Source of the DNA: JAOABP01 sp964590395 | GTDB taxonomy: Bacteria > Hydrothermota > Tepidihabitantia > Tepidihabitantales > Tepidihabitantaceae | Reading direction: 5' to 3' | Length of the DNA: 64,000 nucleotides | Assembly (NCBI GenBank): GCA_964590395.1 | Contig: CAZPVT010000021.1 | Coordinates: forward strand, 1-64,000 | Part shown: positions 43,748 to 52,331 of the stretch, one piece after another | How positions within the stretch are numbered: the first letter of the stretch is position 1 | Layout: each line of letters opens with the position of its first letter | Position numbers and translations under genes: made by a program | Notes under the pieces: generated by a model | The model's input: only the letters and a program-made list of their open reading frames with translations | The model's database searches: none | What the model was told of the DNA's origin: nothing

Positions 43748-45112
43748 ATGAAACAGTTCCTTAAACAGGTTATTGACGGGCTGGCAGTTGATTATGCGGA
43801 GATCAGGGTTGAAGAAAACGAGAGAGTTCGGGTTGTCTATCGGGGTAAGGAAGTGGATGATGTTGGTAAAGCTTACGAAAGCGGTGGTTGTATTCGTGTC
43901 TTTTACCAAGGCAACTGGGCGGTAGGGACATTTAACATTGTGGATGAAAGTATCAGGAATATTGCATTGGAACTGGCAAGTCAAGTACAGAAGTTGCCAA
44001 GGCGTGAAGGTGGGTTGATAAAATTGCCCGCATTCCACGAGACAGTTAAACTTGTTACCAGACACGACCCGCGCCACATTAGCATTGCGGAAAAGGAGGG
44101 ACTGATTCGGCATTATAACCAGATTTTGCTTAATACCCGGGGTATCGTCAGCACGTTATGTGGTTATCAGGACAGTTATCGGAAAGTTTTCTGGTATTCA
44201 AGCGAGGACCGTTACATTGAACAGGAGTTTGGCTGGCTGGGTTTTTCCTGCCGAGCGATTGCCCGAGACGGAACCAATGTTCAGGATTACGGTGAATCGG
44301 TGGGTAAAACTTTGGGTTTTGAGGCGATAACCGGTCGTGAAGAAATGGTCGAGAGGGTGGCGAAAATTGCGCTTGATTTGCTCAGGGCTGAGCCGGTTAC
44401 TGCGGGCCGTTATACGGTAATCATTGATCCGTTATTAGCCGGGGTTTTTGCCCATGAGGCGTTTGGTCATTTGAGTGAATCAGACCATATTGCGGAAAAT
44501 GAGCGACTCAGATCGCTGATGCGCATTGGCACCAGATATGGGGTAGATGAGTTGACGATTGTTGATGACCCCACTTTGCCGTTGGAAAAAGGTAGTTACC
44601 GGTATGACGATGAAGGCGTGCCAGCACAGCGGACCGAGTTAATTCGCAATGGGTTAATCGCCCAGCATCTGCACAGCAGGCAGAGTGCTTATCTGATGGG
44701 CGAGAGTGTTACCGGCAATGCCCGGGCGATATCTTATCGCTATGCACCGATTGTTCGGATGAGTAATACCTATATTGAACCCAGGAATCTGACGTTAGGT
44801 GAAATGCTTGAGGGGGTTGATGACGGACTCTATGTTGTGGGCAGCCGGGGCGGAATGACCGAACTGGAGTCTTTCACCTTCTCCTCGCTTTATGCTTTTA
44901 AGATTGAGAAGGGGAAGCGAACAAAGATGGTGCGTGATGTTACCATTTCTGGTAATGTGTTTGAGACCTTGAGGAATATCGATGGCATCGGTAGCGACCT
45001 GGTTATCTACGGTGGATTAGGGGGGTGCGGGAAAGCGGACCAAGCACCCCTGCCGGTAGCAACCGGGGCACCGCATCTACGGATCAGGAATGTGATCATC
45101 GGGGGGAGATGA
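43748..45112 (+). CDS. tldD: TldD metalloprotease subunit
   Basis: This 454-residue protein is the active subunit of the TldD/TldE (PmbA) heterodimeric protease that degrades small unfolded peptides and matures some peptide natural products. The zinc motif HEAFGH is present in VFAHEAFGHLSESD (about residues 236-249), with the conserved downstream EGVPAQRTELIRNGLI and GNARA segments. ATG 43748 was chosen because the promoter ends just before it; the frame is open 13 codons further upstream but that part overlaps the promoter. Its TGA overlaps the tldE start. Confidence 0.94.
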   Translation: MKQFLKQVIDGLAVDYAEIRVEENERVRVVYRGKEVDDVGKAYESGGCIRVFYQGNWAVGTFNIVDESIRNIALELASQVQKLPRREGGLIKLPAFHETVKLVTRHDPRHISIAEKEGLIRHYNQILLNTRGIVSTLCGYQDSYRKVFWYSSEDRYIEQEFGWLGFSCRAIARDGTNVQDYGESVGKTLGFEAITGREEMVERVAKIALDLLRAEPVTAGRYTVIIDPLLAGVFAHEAFGHLSESDHIAENERLRSLMRIGTRYGVDELTIVDDPTLPLEKGSYRYDDEGVPAQRTELIRNGLIAQHLHSRQSAYLMGESVTGNARAISYRYAPIVRMSNTYIEPRNLTLGEMLEGVDDGLYVVGSRGGMTELESFTFSSLYAFKIEKGKRTKMVRDVTISGNVFETLRNIDGIGSDLVIYGGLGGCGKADQAPLPVATGAPHLRIRNVIIGGR

Positions 45113-46413
45113 TGAGGTATGATGTTATCAATCTGATTCAGGGAAGGGTTGACCAGGCGGATGTTTTAGAACGGGAAGCGGATCAGACGATCGTTGAGTT
45201 TCGCCAAGGGAAACTTTACTCCTATGAGACAAAGTTGATCCGGGGGTGCGGGGTCCGGGTCATCAAAAATGGTCGAAGTGGTTTTGCTTCCAGTACCAAT
45301 CCGGAACGAATTGATGACTTGATCAACACCGCACTGGAACTAGCAGATTTGGGACCAAAGGCCGGATTTCGGCTTCCACCGGCTGAAGAGCCGGCAGTGG
45401 TGCCAACATTTGAGAATAAAGTTATGCTTGTTACCGTGGAGCGGATGGTGGAATGGGGCAAGGATCTGATTGATGCCCTGAGTGCGCGCCTGCCCGAACT
45501 GAAGGTGGATATTAAAATTCATCGGACTTACAGTGAAACCAGTGTCGTCAATACCGAGGGGTTTGACGGGCATTTTGCCAAGGCGGAACTGGTGATGCTG
45601 GTAATCGGGCTTTTGGTTGATGATGGAATTTTCTGGGTTTCCGATTTTGTGAATATGTCCAGCAGCCCGGTTTGGCAAATGGGGCAGATTCTGGAAAGAA
45701 TTGAAAGTCTGGTTCGGATGGGCAAACGTCGGGCAACAGTCAGAACTGGTACTTATCCGGTGGTGGTGATGCCGACCGCACTGCCGGAGCTACTTTTTCC
45801 AATAGCGGTGGCGGTGAATGGCAAGCAGTTGGAAAAACGGACCTCGCCGCTAATCGGCAAGGAGAATATGTCAGTACTGAGCGATAAGATTACGCTGATT
45901 GATAATCGGTTACATCCTTACGGACTGGCTTCTGCGCCATTTGATGGAGAAGGGGTGAGGGCAAGAAAAAACGTTTTGTTTGAACGTGGGTTTTTTAAAG
46001 GGTTTGTGTTTGATACCGCCACCGCAGCAGTTTGTGGCCGAAGTTCGACCGGTTCAGCGGTACGGGACTATTTTAGTCTTCCCCAACCCGGCTTAAGCAA
46101 TCTGGAGATGCTGCCGGGTGATGCGGAACTGGGGGCGACGCTTAAAGGTATTAGTGAAGGTCTGCTGGTCTATGACGTTATCGGCGGTGGGCAGTCAAAC
46201 TATCTGGCAGGCGAGGTATCGCTCAATGTCTCCTGTGGTTATAAAATTGAAAATGGAGTGGTTACTGGCAGGGTAAAGGATGTCGGCATTGCTGGTAATG
46301 TCTACGAGATGTTCCAACGGGTGGCGGCAGTTGGTTCGATGGTCAGGGATCTGGGCAGTAATTTCTTGCCCTTTGTTTTGTTTTCTGGACTCAAGGTCGC
46401 CAGCCGCGCGTAG
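45112..46413 (+). CDS. tldE: TldE/PmbA protease partner subunit
   Basis: This 433-residue protein is the TldD paralog that lacks the HExxxH zinc motif and pairs with TldD to close the active chamber. Family landmarks are EADQTIVEFRQGKLYSYETK near the N-terminus, GVRVIKNGRSGFASSTNPE, VVVMPTALPELLFPI where TldD has its metal motif, and a C-terminal LSNLEMLPGD and DVGIAGNVYEMF. GGGGGGAG precedes the start; ATG 45109 or 45112 may be used. It overlaps tldD by one base and lies 16 bases before the Lon-like gene. Confidence 0.93.
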   Translation: MRYDVINLIQGRVDQADVLEREADQTIVEFRQGKLYSYETKLIRGCGVRVIKNGRSGFASSTNPERIDDLINTALELADLGPKAGFRLPPAEEPAVVPTFENKVMLVTVERMVEWGKDLIDALSARLPELKVDIKIHRTYSETSVVNTEGFDGHFAKAELVMLVIGLLVDDGIFWVSDFVNMSSSPVWQMGQILERIESLVRMGKRRATVRTGTYPVVVMPTALPELLFPIAVAVNGKQLEKRTSPLIGKENMSVLSDKITLIDNRLHPYGLASAPFDGEGVRARKNVLFERGFFKGFVFDTATAAVCGRSSTGSAVRDYFSLPQPGLSNLEMLPGDAELGATLKGISEGLLVYDVIGGGQSNYLAGEVSLNVSCGYKIENGVVTGRVKDVGIAGNVYEMFQRVAAVGSMVRDLGSNFLPFVLFSGLKVASRA

Positions 46414-46429
46414 TTGATGATTCGGTAAT

Positions 46430-48922
46430 ATGAACCGGAAAGCGAGAAGAGATAAAGTTACGCGCCAGAAAAAAAGCGGTAGTGACCAGCGCGCGGCACC
46501 GTTGCGTCTGAGTGCGGATAAACTTTCTTGGTGCTGTCCGAAAGATTTTCTGAATTTCAAAACTACGGCAGAACTGAAGATCTCGCGGGAAATCGTTGGA
46601 CAGGAACGGGCTCTGCAGGCGCTGAAATTAGGTATTGAGATCCAAGCCACTGGGTACAACATCTTTGTCACTGGACCTGCGGGCAGTGGTCGGACGACGA
46701 CGGTGCAAAAACTGCTGGATAAGGCTATGCCGGTTAAGATGCTGACGGACAAGTGTTATGTATATAATTTTCAGGATCCGGATCGGCCCAAACTTCTCCA
46801 ACTATCTGCGGGTGAGGGGAAACGGTTACGTAGTGCGATGGATGAGATGGTCGCCTATTTAGTGAAGAATATTCCCCGGCTGTTTGAGGGTGAAGCCTAT
46901 CAAAACGCCCGCCAAGAGATTATCGACCGATTTAAAGAGCAGGGCGCAGCAAGGGTTCGGGAGTTTGAAAAAAAGGTTGCCGGGGAAGGGTTTGCTTTGG
47001 TGCAGAGTGCACCGGTTGCCCGTCCTGAGCTGGCGCCGATAGTTGACAAACAGCCGGTGAGTGTTGAGAATCTTGATCGTCTGGTCGAAGAAGGGAAATT
47101 AACTCTGGAAAGAGCGGGCGAGTTAAAAAACCGTTACCGAGAGTTAAGTGCAGAACTTTTGTCGATTTTCAAGGAGTTACGCGAGTTTGAACGGCAGGCG
47201 CGGGAGGCGCTAGCTAAACTGGATAAGGAGATTGTCAACCCAATATTGGAGGAGCGGATCGCTGAAATCCGGGAACGGTACCAGGATGCCCAGGTCGGAA
47301 AATATCTGGATGAGGTGAAGTCAGCGGTGGGAGCAGAAATTGACCTTTTCCGGCAGCGACCAGCAGAAGGCGAAACACCCCAGCCGGGGGGTGCCGGTGG
47401 TGATCCTTATCAGAAATTCCGGGTGAATGTCTTGGTGGATAATAGCGAGATGAAGAAGGCACCGGTGGTTTTTGAAACAAACCCGAGTTACCGTAATCTT
47501 TTCGGGTCGATTGAACGGGTATGGGACCGAGCGGGACAATGGCGGACCGATTTTACGCTGATTAAAGCAGGTTCGTTAGCGCAGGCTGACGGCGGTTTTT
47601 TGGTCGTGAATGCACTCGACTTACTACTGGAGCCGGGTGTCTGGCCCAATCTGAAGCGCACCCTGCGTAACCGGCAGTTGGAAATCTCCGCCTATGACCC
47701 ATTTGTTTCCCTGTTTGGTACCTCGGCGCTCAAACCTGAGCCGATACCACTCGATTTGAAGGTAATTATGATCGGTGAACCACTGGTGTATAACATTCTG
47801 GCAGCCTACGACGAGGAGTTCAAAAAAATCTTCAAAGTTCGTGCCGACTTTGATTGGGAGATGGATTTGAACCAGTGGTCGGTACTGGAGTATGCCCAGG
47901 TTATCAAGGTGCTGGCGGAGAATGAGCAATTGAAGCCGTTTGCCCGTTCAGCAGTTGCGCGGGTGATAGAGTTCAGTGCGCGGCTTGCGGGCAGACAGGA
48001 TAAGGTTTCTACCCGGTTTAATGTAATCGGTGATGTGTTGAAGGAGGCAAATTACTGGGCAGACAAGTCGAATGCTAAGGTGGTATCAGCCGAGCATGTG
48101 GAGCAGGCAATTAACCAGCGGCGGGCACGGGTGCAGATGATCGAGGATAAACTACAGGAGCGGATCCGGAAAGGTCTGCTGTTTATCGATGTAAAAGGCA
48201 AGGTGCAGGGGCAGGTAAATGGTTTAGCAGTTTATGATCTGGCTGAGCACTCCTTTGCCATTCCGGTTCGGATTACCGCTAAGGTGGGTGTTGGTGCCGC
48301 GGGGATAATTAGTGTTGAGCGGGAGGCAGAACTTTCTGGACCGATTCACGACAAAGGACTCTATATCATCACCGGCTATCTACGAAATAATTATGCCAGT
48401 GACCAACCATTGATATTGTCCGCATCAATTACCTTTGAGCAGTCCTACGGTGGAATTGACGGCGACAGCGCCTCGTCAACCGAGTTGTATGCTTTGCTTT
48501 CAGAATTAGCCCGTTTGCCCTTGCGTCAGGATCTGGCGGTAACCGGTTCAGTTAACCAGAAGGGCGAGGTTCAGCCAATCGGTGGTGTTAATGAGAAGAT
48601 CGAGGGCTTTTTTGATGTGTGTTGCCGGCAGGGGTTGACCGGCACCCAAGGCGTGTTAATCCCTAAGGCAAATATGGGTGATCTTATGCTCCGGCAGGAT
48701 GTGGTGGCGGCAGTGCGATCTGGCAGGTTTCACATCTATGCGGTGGCAACAATTGATCAAGGGATAGAGTTGCTAACGGGGGTTCCGGCGGGGAAGATGG
48801 ACCGTCGAGGAAATTATCCTGCGGACAGTGTTAATGGACGGGTTAAGGCAAGACTACGGGAGTTAGCCGATCTGTTCCGCCGTTTTCGTGCAGATGAGGG
48901 AAAAACCGCGGGCACCAAGTAG
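46430..48922 (+). CDS. Lon-like ATP-dependent protease (AAA_32/LonC type)
   Basis: This 830-residue protein joins an N-terminal AAA+ region to a C-terminal Lon serine-lysine protease domain. The AAA+ part opens with VGQERALQALKLGIEIQATGYNIFVTG and a Walker A variant GPAGSGRTT in which Arg replaces the usual Lys. An inserted helical coiled-coil stretch spans about residues 150-330. The proteolytic dyad is visible as Ser in GGIDGDSASSTEL and Lys in GGVNEKIEG. It lacks the LON substrate-binding N-domain of classical LonA. Being third in tldD-tldE-lon suggests a combined peptide/protein turnover operon. ATP hydrolysis may be weak because of the Arg. Confidence 0.92.
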   Translation: MNRKARRDKVTRQKKSGSDQRAAPLRLSADKLSWCCPKDFLNFKTTAELKISREIVGQERALQALKLGIEIQATGYNIFVTGPAGSGRTTTVQKLLDKAMPVKMLTDKCYVYNFQDPDRPKLLQLSAGEGKRLRSAMDEMVAYLVKNIPRLFEGEAYQNARQEIIDRFKEQGAARVREFEKKVAGEGFALVQSAPVARPELAPIVDKQPVSVENLDRLVEEGKLTLERAGELKNRYRELSAELLSIFKELREFERQAREALAKLDKEIVNPILEERIAEIRERYQDAQVGKYLDEVKSAVGAEIDLFRQRPAEGETPQPGGAGGDPYQKFRVNVLVDNSEMKKAPVVFETNPSYRNLFGSIERVWDRAGQWRTDFTLIKAGSLAQADGGFLVVNALDLLLEPGVWPNLKRTLRNRQLEISAYDPFVSLFGTSALKPEPIPLDLKVIMIGEPLVYNILAAYDEEFKKIFKVRADFDWEMDLNQWSVLEYAQVIKVLAENEQLKPFARSAVARVIEFSARLAGRQDKVSTRFNVIGDVLKEANYWADKSNAKVVSAEHVEQAINQRRARVQMIEDKLQERIRKGLLFIDVKGKVQGQVNGLAVYDLAEHSFAIPVRITAKVGVGAAGIISVEREAELSGPIHDKGLYIITGYLRNNYASDQPLILSASITFEQSYGGIDGDSASSTELYALLSELARLPLRQDLAVTGSVNQKGEVQPIGGVNEKIEGFFDVCCRQGLTGTQGVLIPKANMGDLMLRQDVVAAVRSGRFHIYAVATIDQGIELLTGVPAGKMDRRGNYPADSVNGRVKARLRELADLFRRFRADEGKTAGTK

Positions 48923-48999
48923 ACTGTGTTAATAACCCGATTGGCGGTCCGGGGGGAGAATTTGTCTCGTTGGTAGCGAAGGTTAAAGATGTTCGCCAA

Positions 49000-50121
49000 T
49001 TATTCCCCACTAGGCTTAATGCCGAGGAACTGCAGAGTTTCTTTCAAGGCTTGGAAGAAACGACGATTTTCCTGCTGCTTGCCGATGGTAACCCGCAGGG
49101 CATTGGGATAGCCGTACTCCTTGACGGTGCGCGTAATCACGCCTTTGCGTTGCAGGATATCAGCGATCTGTCGGGAATCAATGGTGAAGTTGATAAAAAC
49201 AAAGTTGCCATAACTCTCCAGATAGAAAAGGTTTAACTTTTTTAGTTCCTTATAAAAGTGCTGTTTGCCGGCTTCGTTTATTTTTCGGCTGCGCTGGATG
49301 TGGCGATGATCACCAAGCGCTGCCAGGGCAGCAACTTGAGCAGCACGATTAGCATTGAAGGGTAGCCTTACCTTCCTCAGGTTCTGAATTATCTCTGGTT
49401 TAGCGAAGCCGTAGCCAATGCGCAAACCAGCTAACCCGTAGATTTTGGAAAAGGTGCGCAGGACTAAAATGTTATAGTTCTGGTTGTAGTAGTCCAAGCC
49501 ACGGGGATAATCCCGGCTGGTGATGTACTCCGCATAGGCTTCATCGAGGATTACCAATACCGATTCTGGGACCTGGGCAATGAATTCACTAAACTCTTTT
49601 TTGGTTACGATCGTGCCAAGTGGGTTCATCGGGTTGTCAAGGTAGATCAGTTTGGTCTTAGGGGTAATTGAGTTCAGTATGCGTTCCAGATCGTGGCGAT
49701 AGTCGCGGGTTGGGATCTGGATTACATTGGCGTTCATAATCGTCCCGGCGATCCGGGCGGAGATAAACGAGCCGGCACTGAGTAGCATTTCATCACCGGG
49801 ATCAAGATAGGCAAGACAAGCGAGATAGATCAGGTCAACCGAGCCGTTACCGATGATAATTGAATCGTAATCCACCTTGAACAGTTCGCTCAGCCGCTGA
49901 CGGAGGTAATAGCAGGTGTCTTCTGGATAATAATGCAGTCTGGGCAGTTCTTTGCGTAGTGCGGCGATTGCCCGGGGTGATGGTCCTAATGGGTTTTCAT
50001 TAGATGCAAGTTTGATGATGGAACATCTCAGTTTTAATTCCCGCACCACTTCCTCAACGGGTTTACCGGGTTTGTAAGGAACAACCCGTTCAATGTTTGG
50101 CCGGGGTGAAGGCAATGGCAT
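49000..50121 (-). CDS. hisC: Histidinol-phosphate aminotransferase
   Basis: This is a 373-residue fold-type I PLP enzyme that transaminates imidazole acetol-phosphate in histidine synthesis; related enzymes act on aromatic amino acids. The N-terminal KLASNENPLGPSP motif, the LDEAYAEY aspartate, the PLP-lysine segment RTFSKIYGLAGLRIGY and the C-terminal GYPNALRVTIGK arginine are all present. No other his genes are nearby. It follows the flippase-like gene by 39 bases with an AAGGAGG site, so it is apparently in a glycosyltransferase operon, an unexpected partner. Confidence 0.93.
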   Translation of the reverse strand: MPLPSPRPNIERVVPYKPGKPVEEVVRELKLRCSIIKLASNENPLGPSPRAIAALRKELPRLHYYPEDTCYYLRQRLSELFKVDYDSIIIGNGSVDLIYLACLAYLDPGDEMLLSAGSFISARIAGTIMNANVIQIPTRDYRHDLERILNSITPKTKLIYLDNPMNPLGTIVTKKEFSEFIAQVPESVLVILDEAYAEYITSRDYPRGLDYYNQNYNILVLRTFSKIYGLAGLRIGYGFAKPEIIQNLRKVRLPFNANRAAQVAALAALGDHRHIQRSRKINEAGKQHFYKELKKLNLFYLESYGNFVFINFTIDSRQIADILQRKGVITRTVKEYGYPNALRVTIGKQQENRRFFQALKETLQFLGIKPSGE

Positions 50122-50160
50122 TTTATTCCTCCTTCTTTTTAAATGAGGTTTTATTTTCGT

Positions 50161-51258
50161 TCACATTGCCCCTTTATTCTGTAATTTTGAGGCGGAGCGT
50201 GAGATTGCTGCGTCGCTTCGCTCCTCGCAATGACCTGATGGTTTACCGTCTGGCACTACACGGTTTGGTTTTAGAAGGGCAAAAAACAGCCCGCCGATTA
50301 TGGCAAATACTAAGTCCAGCGCTAAAAAGAGTACCGCAGTTGACAGTGCCTTTTCCGGGGTTAACCGGTTAGGCAGCCACTGCGGAGTAAAAAAAAGCAC
50401 AAAGGCGGCTTCCCGCACGCCTAAGCCACCGATGGTCGGAATATTAACAATGATATTTAAAATCGGAATAAAAATTAGGTAATAACCCAAAGGCACAGTG
50501 CCGCGCACCGCACGGGCGGTCAGAAACCAGGTTATGGCGAGCGATGCCTGGACACCGATGCCGGAGAGAAAGGAGATAGTCAGGGCTAACGGTTGACGCC
50601 GGTAACTTTTTACCGAGGTATAGGAGCGGTCAATAAGATTGGTCAGGCGATGGAGTTGGGGGAACCGGTTACTGAGTAGCGCAAGTAGGCGGTTAAAAAG
50701 GCGGTGGCAGGTGTCGTTAAACAGGACGAGCGTAACACCGATCAGAAGCGCAAGTATGAAAATGAGCAACAGAAGCATCCCGAAGCCGGTAAGGCTGCTT
50801 TCTCCTAATTGGAGGGTATTTGCCTGGTTAAGTGAGACTACCAGTGCCATTACCACGGCGAGAAAAGCCAGACTTTGAAAACCGATCAGCCGGTCAAGAA
50901 AGGTGGCGGAAAATGCTTGAGGTGTTTTACCGGGCTGTGTTGTGTAGGCAATTCGCATCACATCACCTCCGATCGAGGTGGGCAGGAGTTTGCAGAAAAA
51001 AAGCCCGAGCGTGAACACCCGGGCAAGATACCAGGCGGTGAATTTTAACCCTTGGGCGCGAAGGAGAATCTGCCAGCGCCAGGCAGAAATCCAGATGAAC
51101 AGGATGTAGGTAGCGGCGGCAAGCATAATCCACCTCATATCTGCCTGTTTTACCGCTTTGAGACTAGCATCTAACTGCTGGCGAAATAGGTAACCCAGAA
51201 GAGCCAATAAACCAAAGGAAATGGAAAACCGGATGAGGGAGGAAAAGCCCTTTTTCAC
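50161..51258 (-). CDS. Flippase-like membrane protein (UPF0104/AglD family), repeat-derived C-terminus
   Basis: This 365-residue protein has about eight membrane helices and the LPG-synthase transmembrane pattern (FTLGLFFCKLLPTSIGGDVMRIAY, FLDRLIGFQSLAFL, IPTIGGLGVREAAFVLFF). Such proteins are proposed to move lipid-linked sugars or phospholipids. The last 23 residues (HCEERSDAAISR onward) are encoded by the dispersed repeat at 50200-50234, so the original stop was probably lost or displaced. It overlaps the glycosyltransferase gene by four bases, which supports a joint role with a lipid-linked sugar. Confidence 0.87.
   Translation of the reverse strand: MKKGFSSLIRFSISFGLLALLGYLFRQQLDASLKAVKQADMRWIMLAAATYILFIWISAWRWQILLRAQGLKFTAWYLARVFTLGLFFCKLLPTSIGGDVMRIAYTTQPGKTPQAFSATFLDRLIGFQSLAFLAVVMALVVSLNQANTLQLGESSLTGFGMLLLLIFILALLIGVTLVLFNDTCHRLFNRLLALLSNRFPQLHRLTNLIDRSYTSVKSYRRQPLALTISFLSGIGVQASLAITWFLTARAVRGTVPLGYYLIFIPILNIIVNIPTIGGLGVREAAFVLFFTPQWLPNRLTPEKALSTAVLFLALDLVFAIIGGLFFALLKPNRVVPDGKPSGHCEERSDAAISRSASKLQNKGAM
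50200..50234 (+). repeat. Copy C of the dispersed repeat, inside a coding region
   Basis: AGATTGCTGCGTCGCTTCGC followed by TCCTCGCAATGAC. The minus strand reads CATTGCGAGGAGCGAAGCGA, the core shared with copies A and B near 30.1-30.7 kb. It encodes the C-terminal HCEERSDAAIS of the flippase-like protein. Confidence 0.85.
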
Positions 51259-52241
51259 TTTCCGTCCTTTGAGACTGACCGGTCTTTTTCTATCGGTTCG
51301 GTTAATGCTCCCGGTAATTGAGTGCCAGGATGCTTTAAAGTGCGTTCCAGTCTATCCAGCCGATCATTAAGCGAAGCGATCGCCTCACCGAGAAAGCCAG
51401 AAGCAAAAAATAAAAGCCCCGCAAGGATAAAAAGAACAACCAGATAGAGTAACGGCCTGAACCCATGTCCAAAAAGACGCAGGATAATTGCCACCAGCCC
51501 GATCAGAAAACCCAGGAAAAGGTTGATAAATCCGATGGTGCCAAAGTAGAGCAGTGGTTTACGCATAAACGAAACCTGAAAGCCAACCGCCAGCAGATCC
51601 AGAAAACCGATGATAATCCGAAACAGGCTGGAGTATTTGGATTTGCCCGCGTATCGGGGTCGCAGTTCAACCGGGACCTCGGTGATGGAAAATCCGGCCA
51701 TCGCCGCGAGCGGGACAATATAGCGATGCCAGTCCTTTCTTAAGGAGATAGTATTTAATACCTCGCGGCGGAAGGTCTTCAAGGCGTTGATGTCGTGAAC
51801 CTTAAGACCGAACAGTTTGCGGGCGAGGTAATTATAGATCCGGGAGACGGTTTTCTTTTCGTACCTGCCGATCTTTCTGCCGGTTACAAGGTCATAACCT
51901 TTGTCCAGCAGCTCTACTTGAAGTTTGATGTCATCAGGTGAAAACTGGAGGTCAGCGTCAAAGATGGATATATAATTGCCCCGGGCATGTGCCAGACCGG
52001 CAAGGATCGCGGCGGTTTTGCCCTGATTCCGCTTCAGGCGGACCAGTTTCAGAAACGGATAGCGTTCGCGCGCCGCATCTGCGATCGCAAAAGTCTGGTC
52101 AGTTGAGCCGTCATCAACAATGATCACCTCGTATCGCTCGTCCAGTTTTTCTGCCAGTTCCCGTAATAATGGCTCAATATTCTCCGCCTCGTTGTACGCC
52201 GGGACGATCACCGAAACGAATTGCTTTTCTTCTGACCCCAT
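51255..52241 (-). CDS. Family 2 glycosyltransferase (polyprenyl-phosphate sugar transferase type)
   Basis: This 328-residue protein has an N-terminal GT-A domain with VSVIVPAYNEAENIEPLL, IIVDDGSTDQT, and the metal-binding DADLQ (residues about 97-101). The length and order are those of dolichol-phosphate mannose synthase-like enzymes. Two C-terminal membrane helices follow (FGTIGFINLFLGFLIGLVAI, LLYLVVLFILAGLLFFASG), then a short charged tail. It should charge a polyprenyl phosphate with a sugar on the inner membrane. Its promoter places transcription at the ATG. It is followed by the flippase-like gene (four-base overlap) and hisC. Confidence 0.92.
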   Translation of the reverse strand: MGSEEKQFVSVIVPAYNEAENIEPLLRELAEKLDERYEVIIVDDGSTDQTFAIADAARERYPFLKLVRLKRNQGKTAAILAGLAHARGNYISIFDADLQFSPDDIKLQVELLDKGYDLVTGRKIGRYEKKTVSRIYNYLARKLFGLKVHDINALKTFRREVLNTISLRKDWHRYIVPLAAMAGFSITEVPVELRPRYAGKSKYSSLFRIIIGFLDLLAVGFQVSFMRKPLLYFGTIGFINLFLGFLIGLVAIILRLFGHGFRPLLYLVVLFILAGLLFFASGFLGEAIASLNDRLDRLERTLKHPGTQLPGALTEPIEKDRSVSKDGK

Positions 52242-52247
52242 TGCTAA

Positions 52248-52275
52248 AATATATCAGATTTAAAATTAGTGTCAA
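52248..52275 (-). promoter_or_regulatory. Leaderless promoter of the glycosyltransferase operon
   Basis: TTGACA (52270-52275) and TATATT (52248-52253), spacer 16, minus strand. The -10 ends six bases before the ATG at 52241. Confidence 0.75.
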
Positions 52276-52331
52276 GAGGATATAGAAGGGGACGGGCAAA
52301 AGGTGATAGAATCTCTATACTCTAAAAAAAT

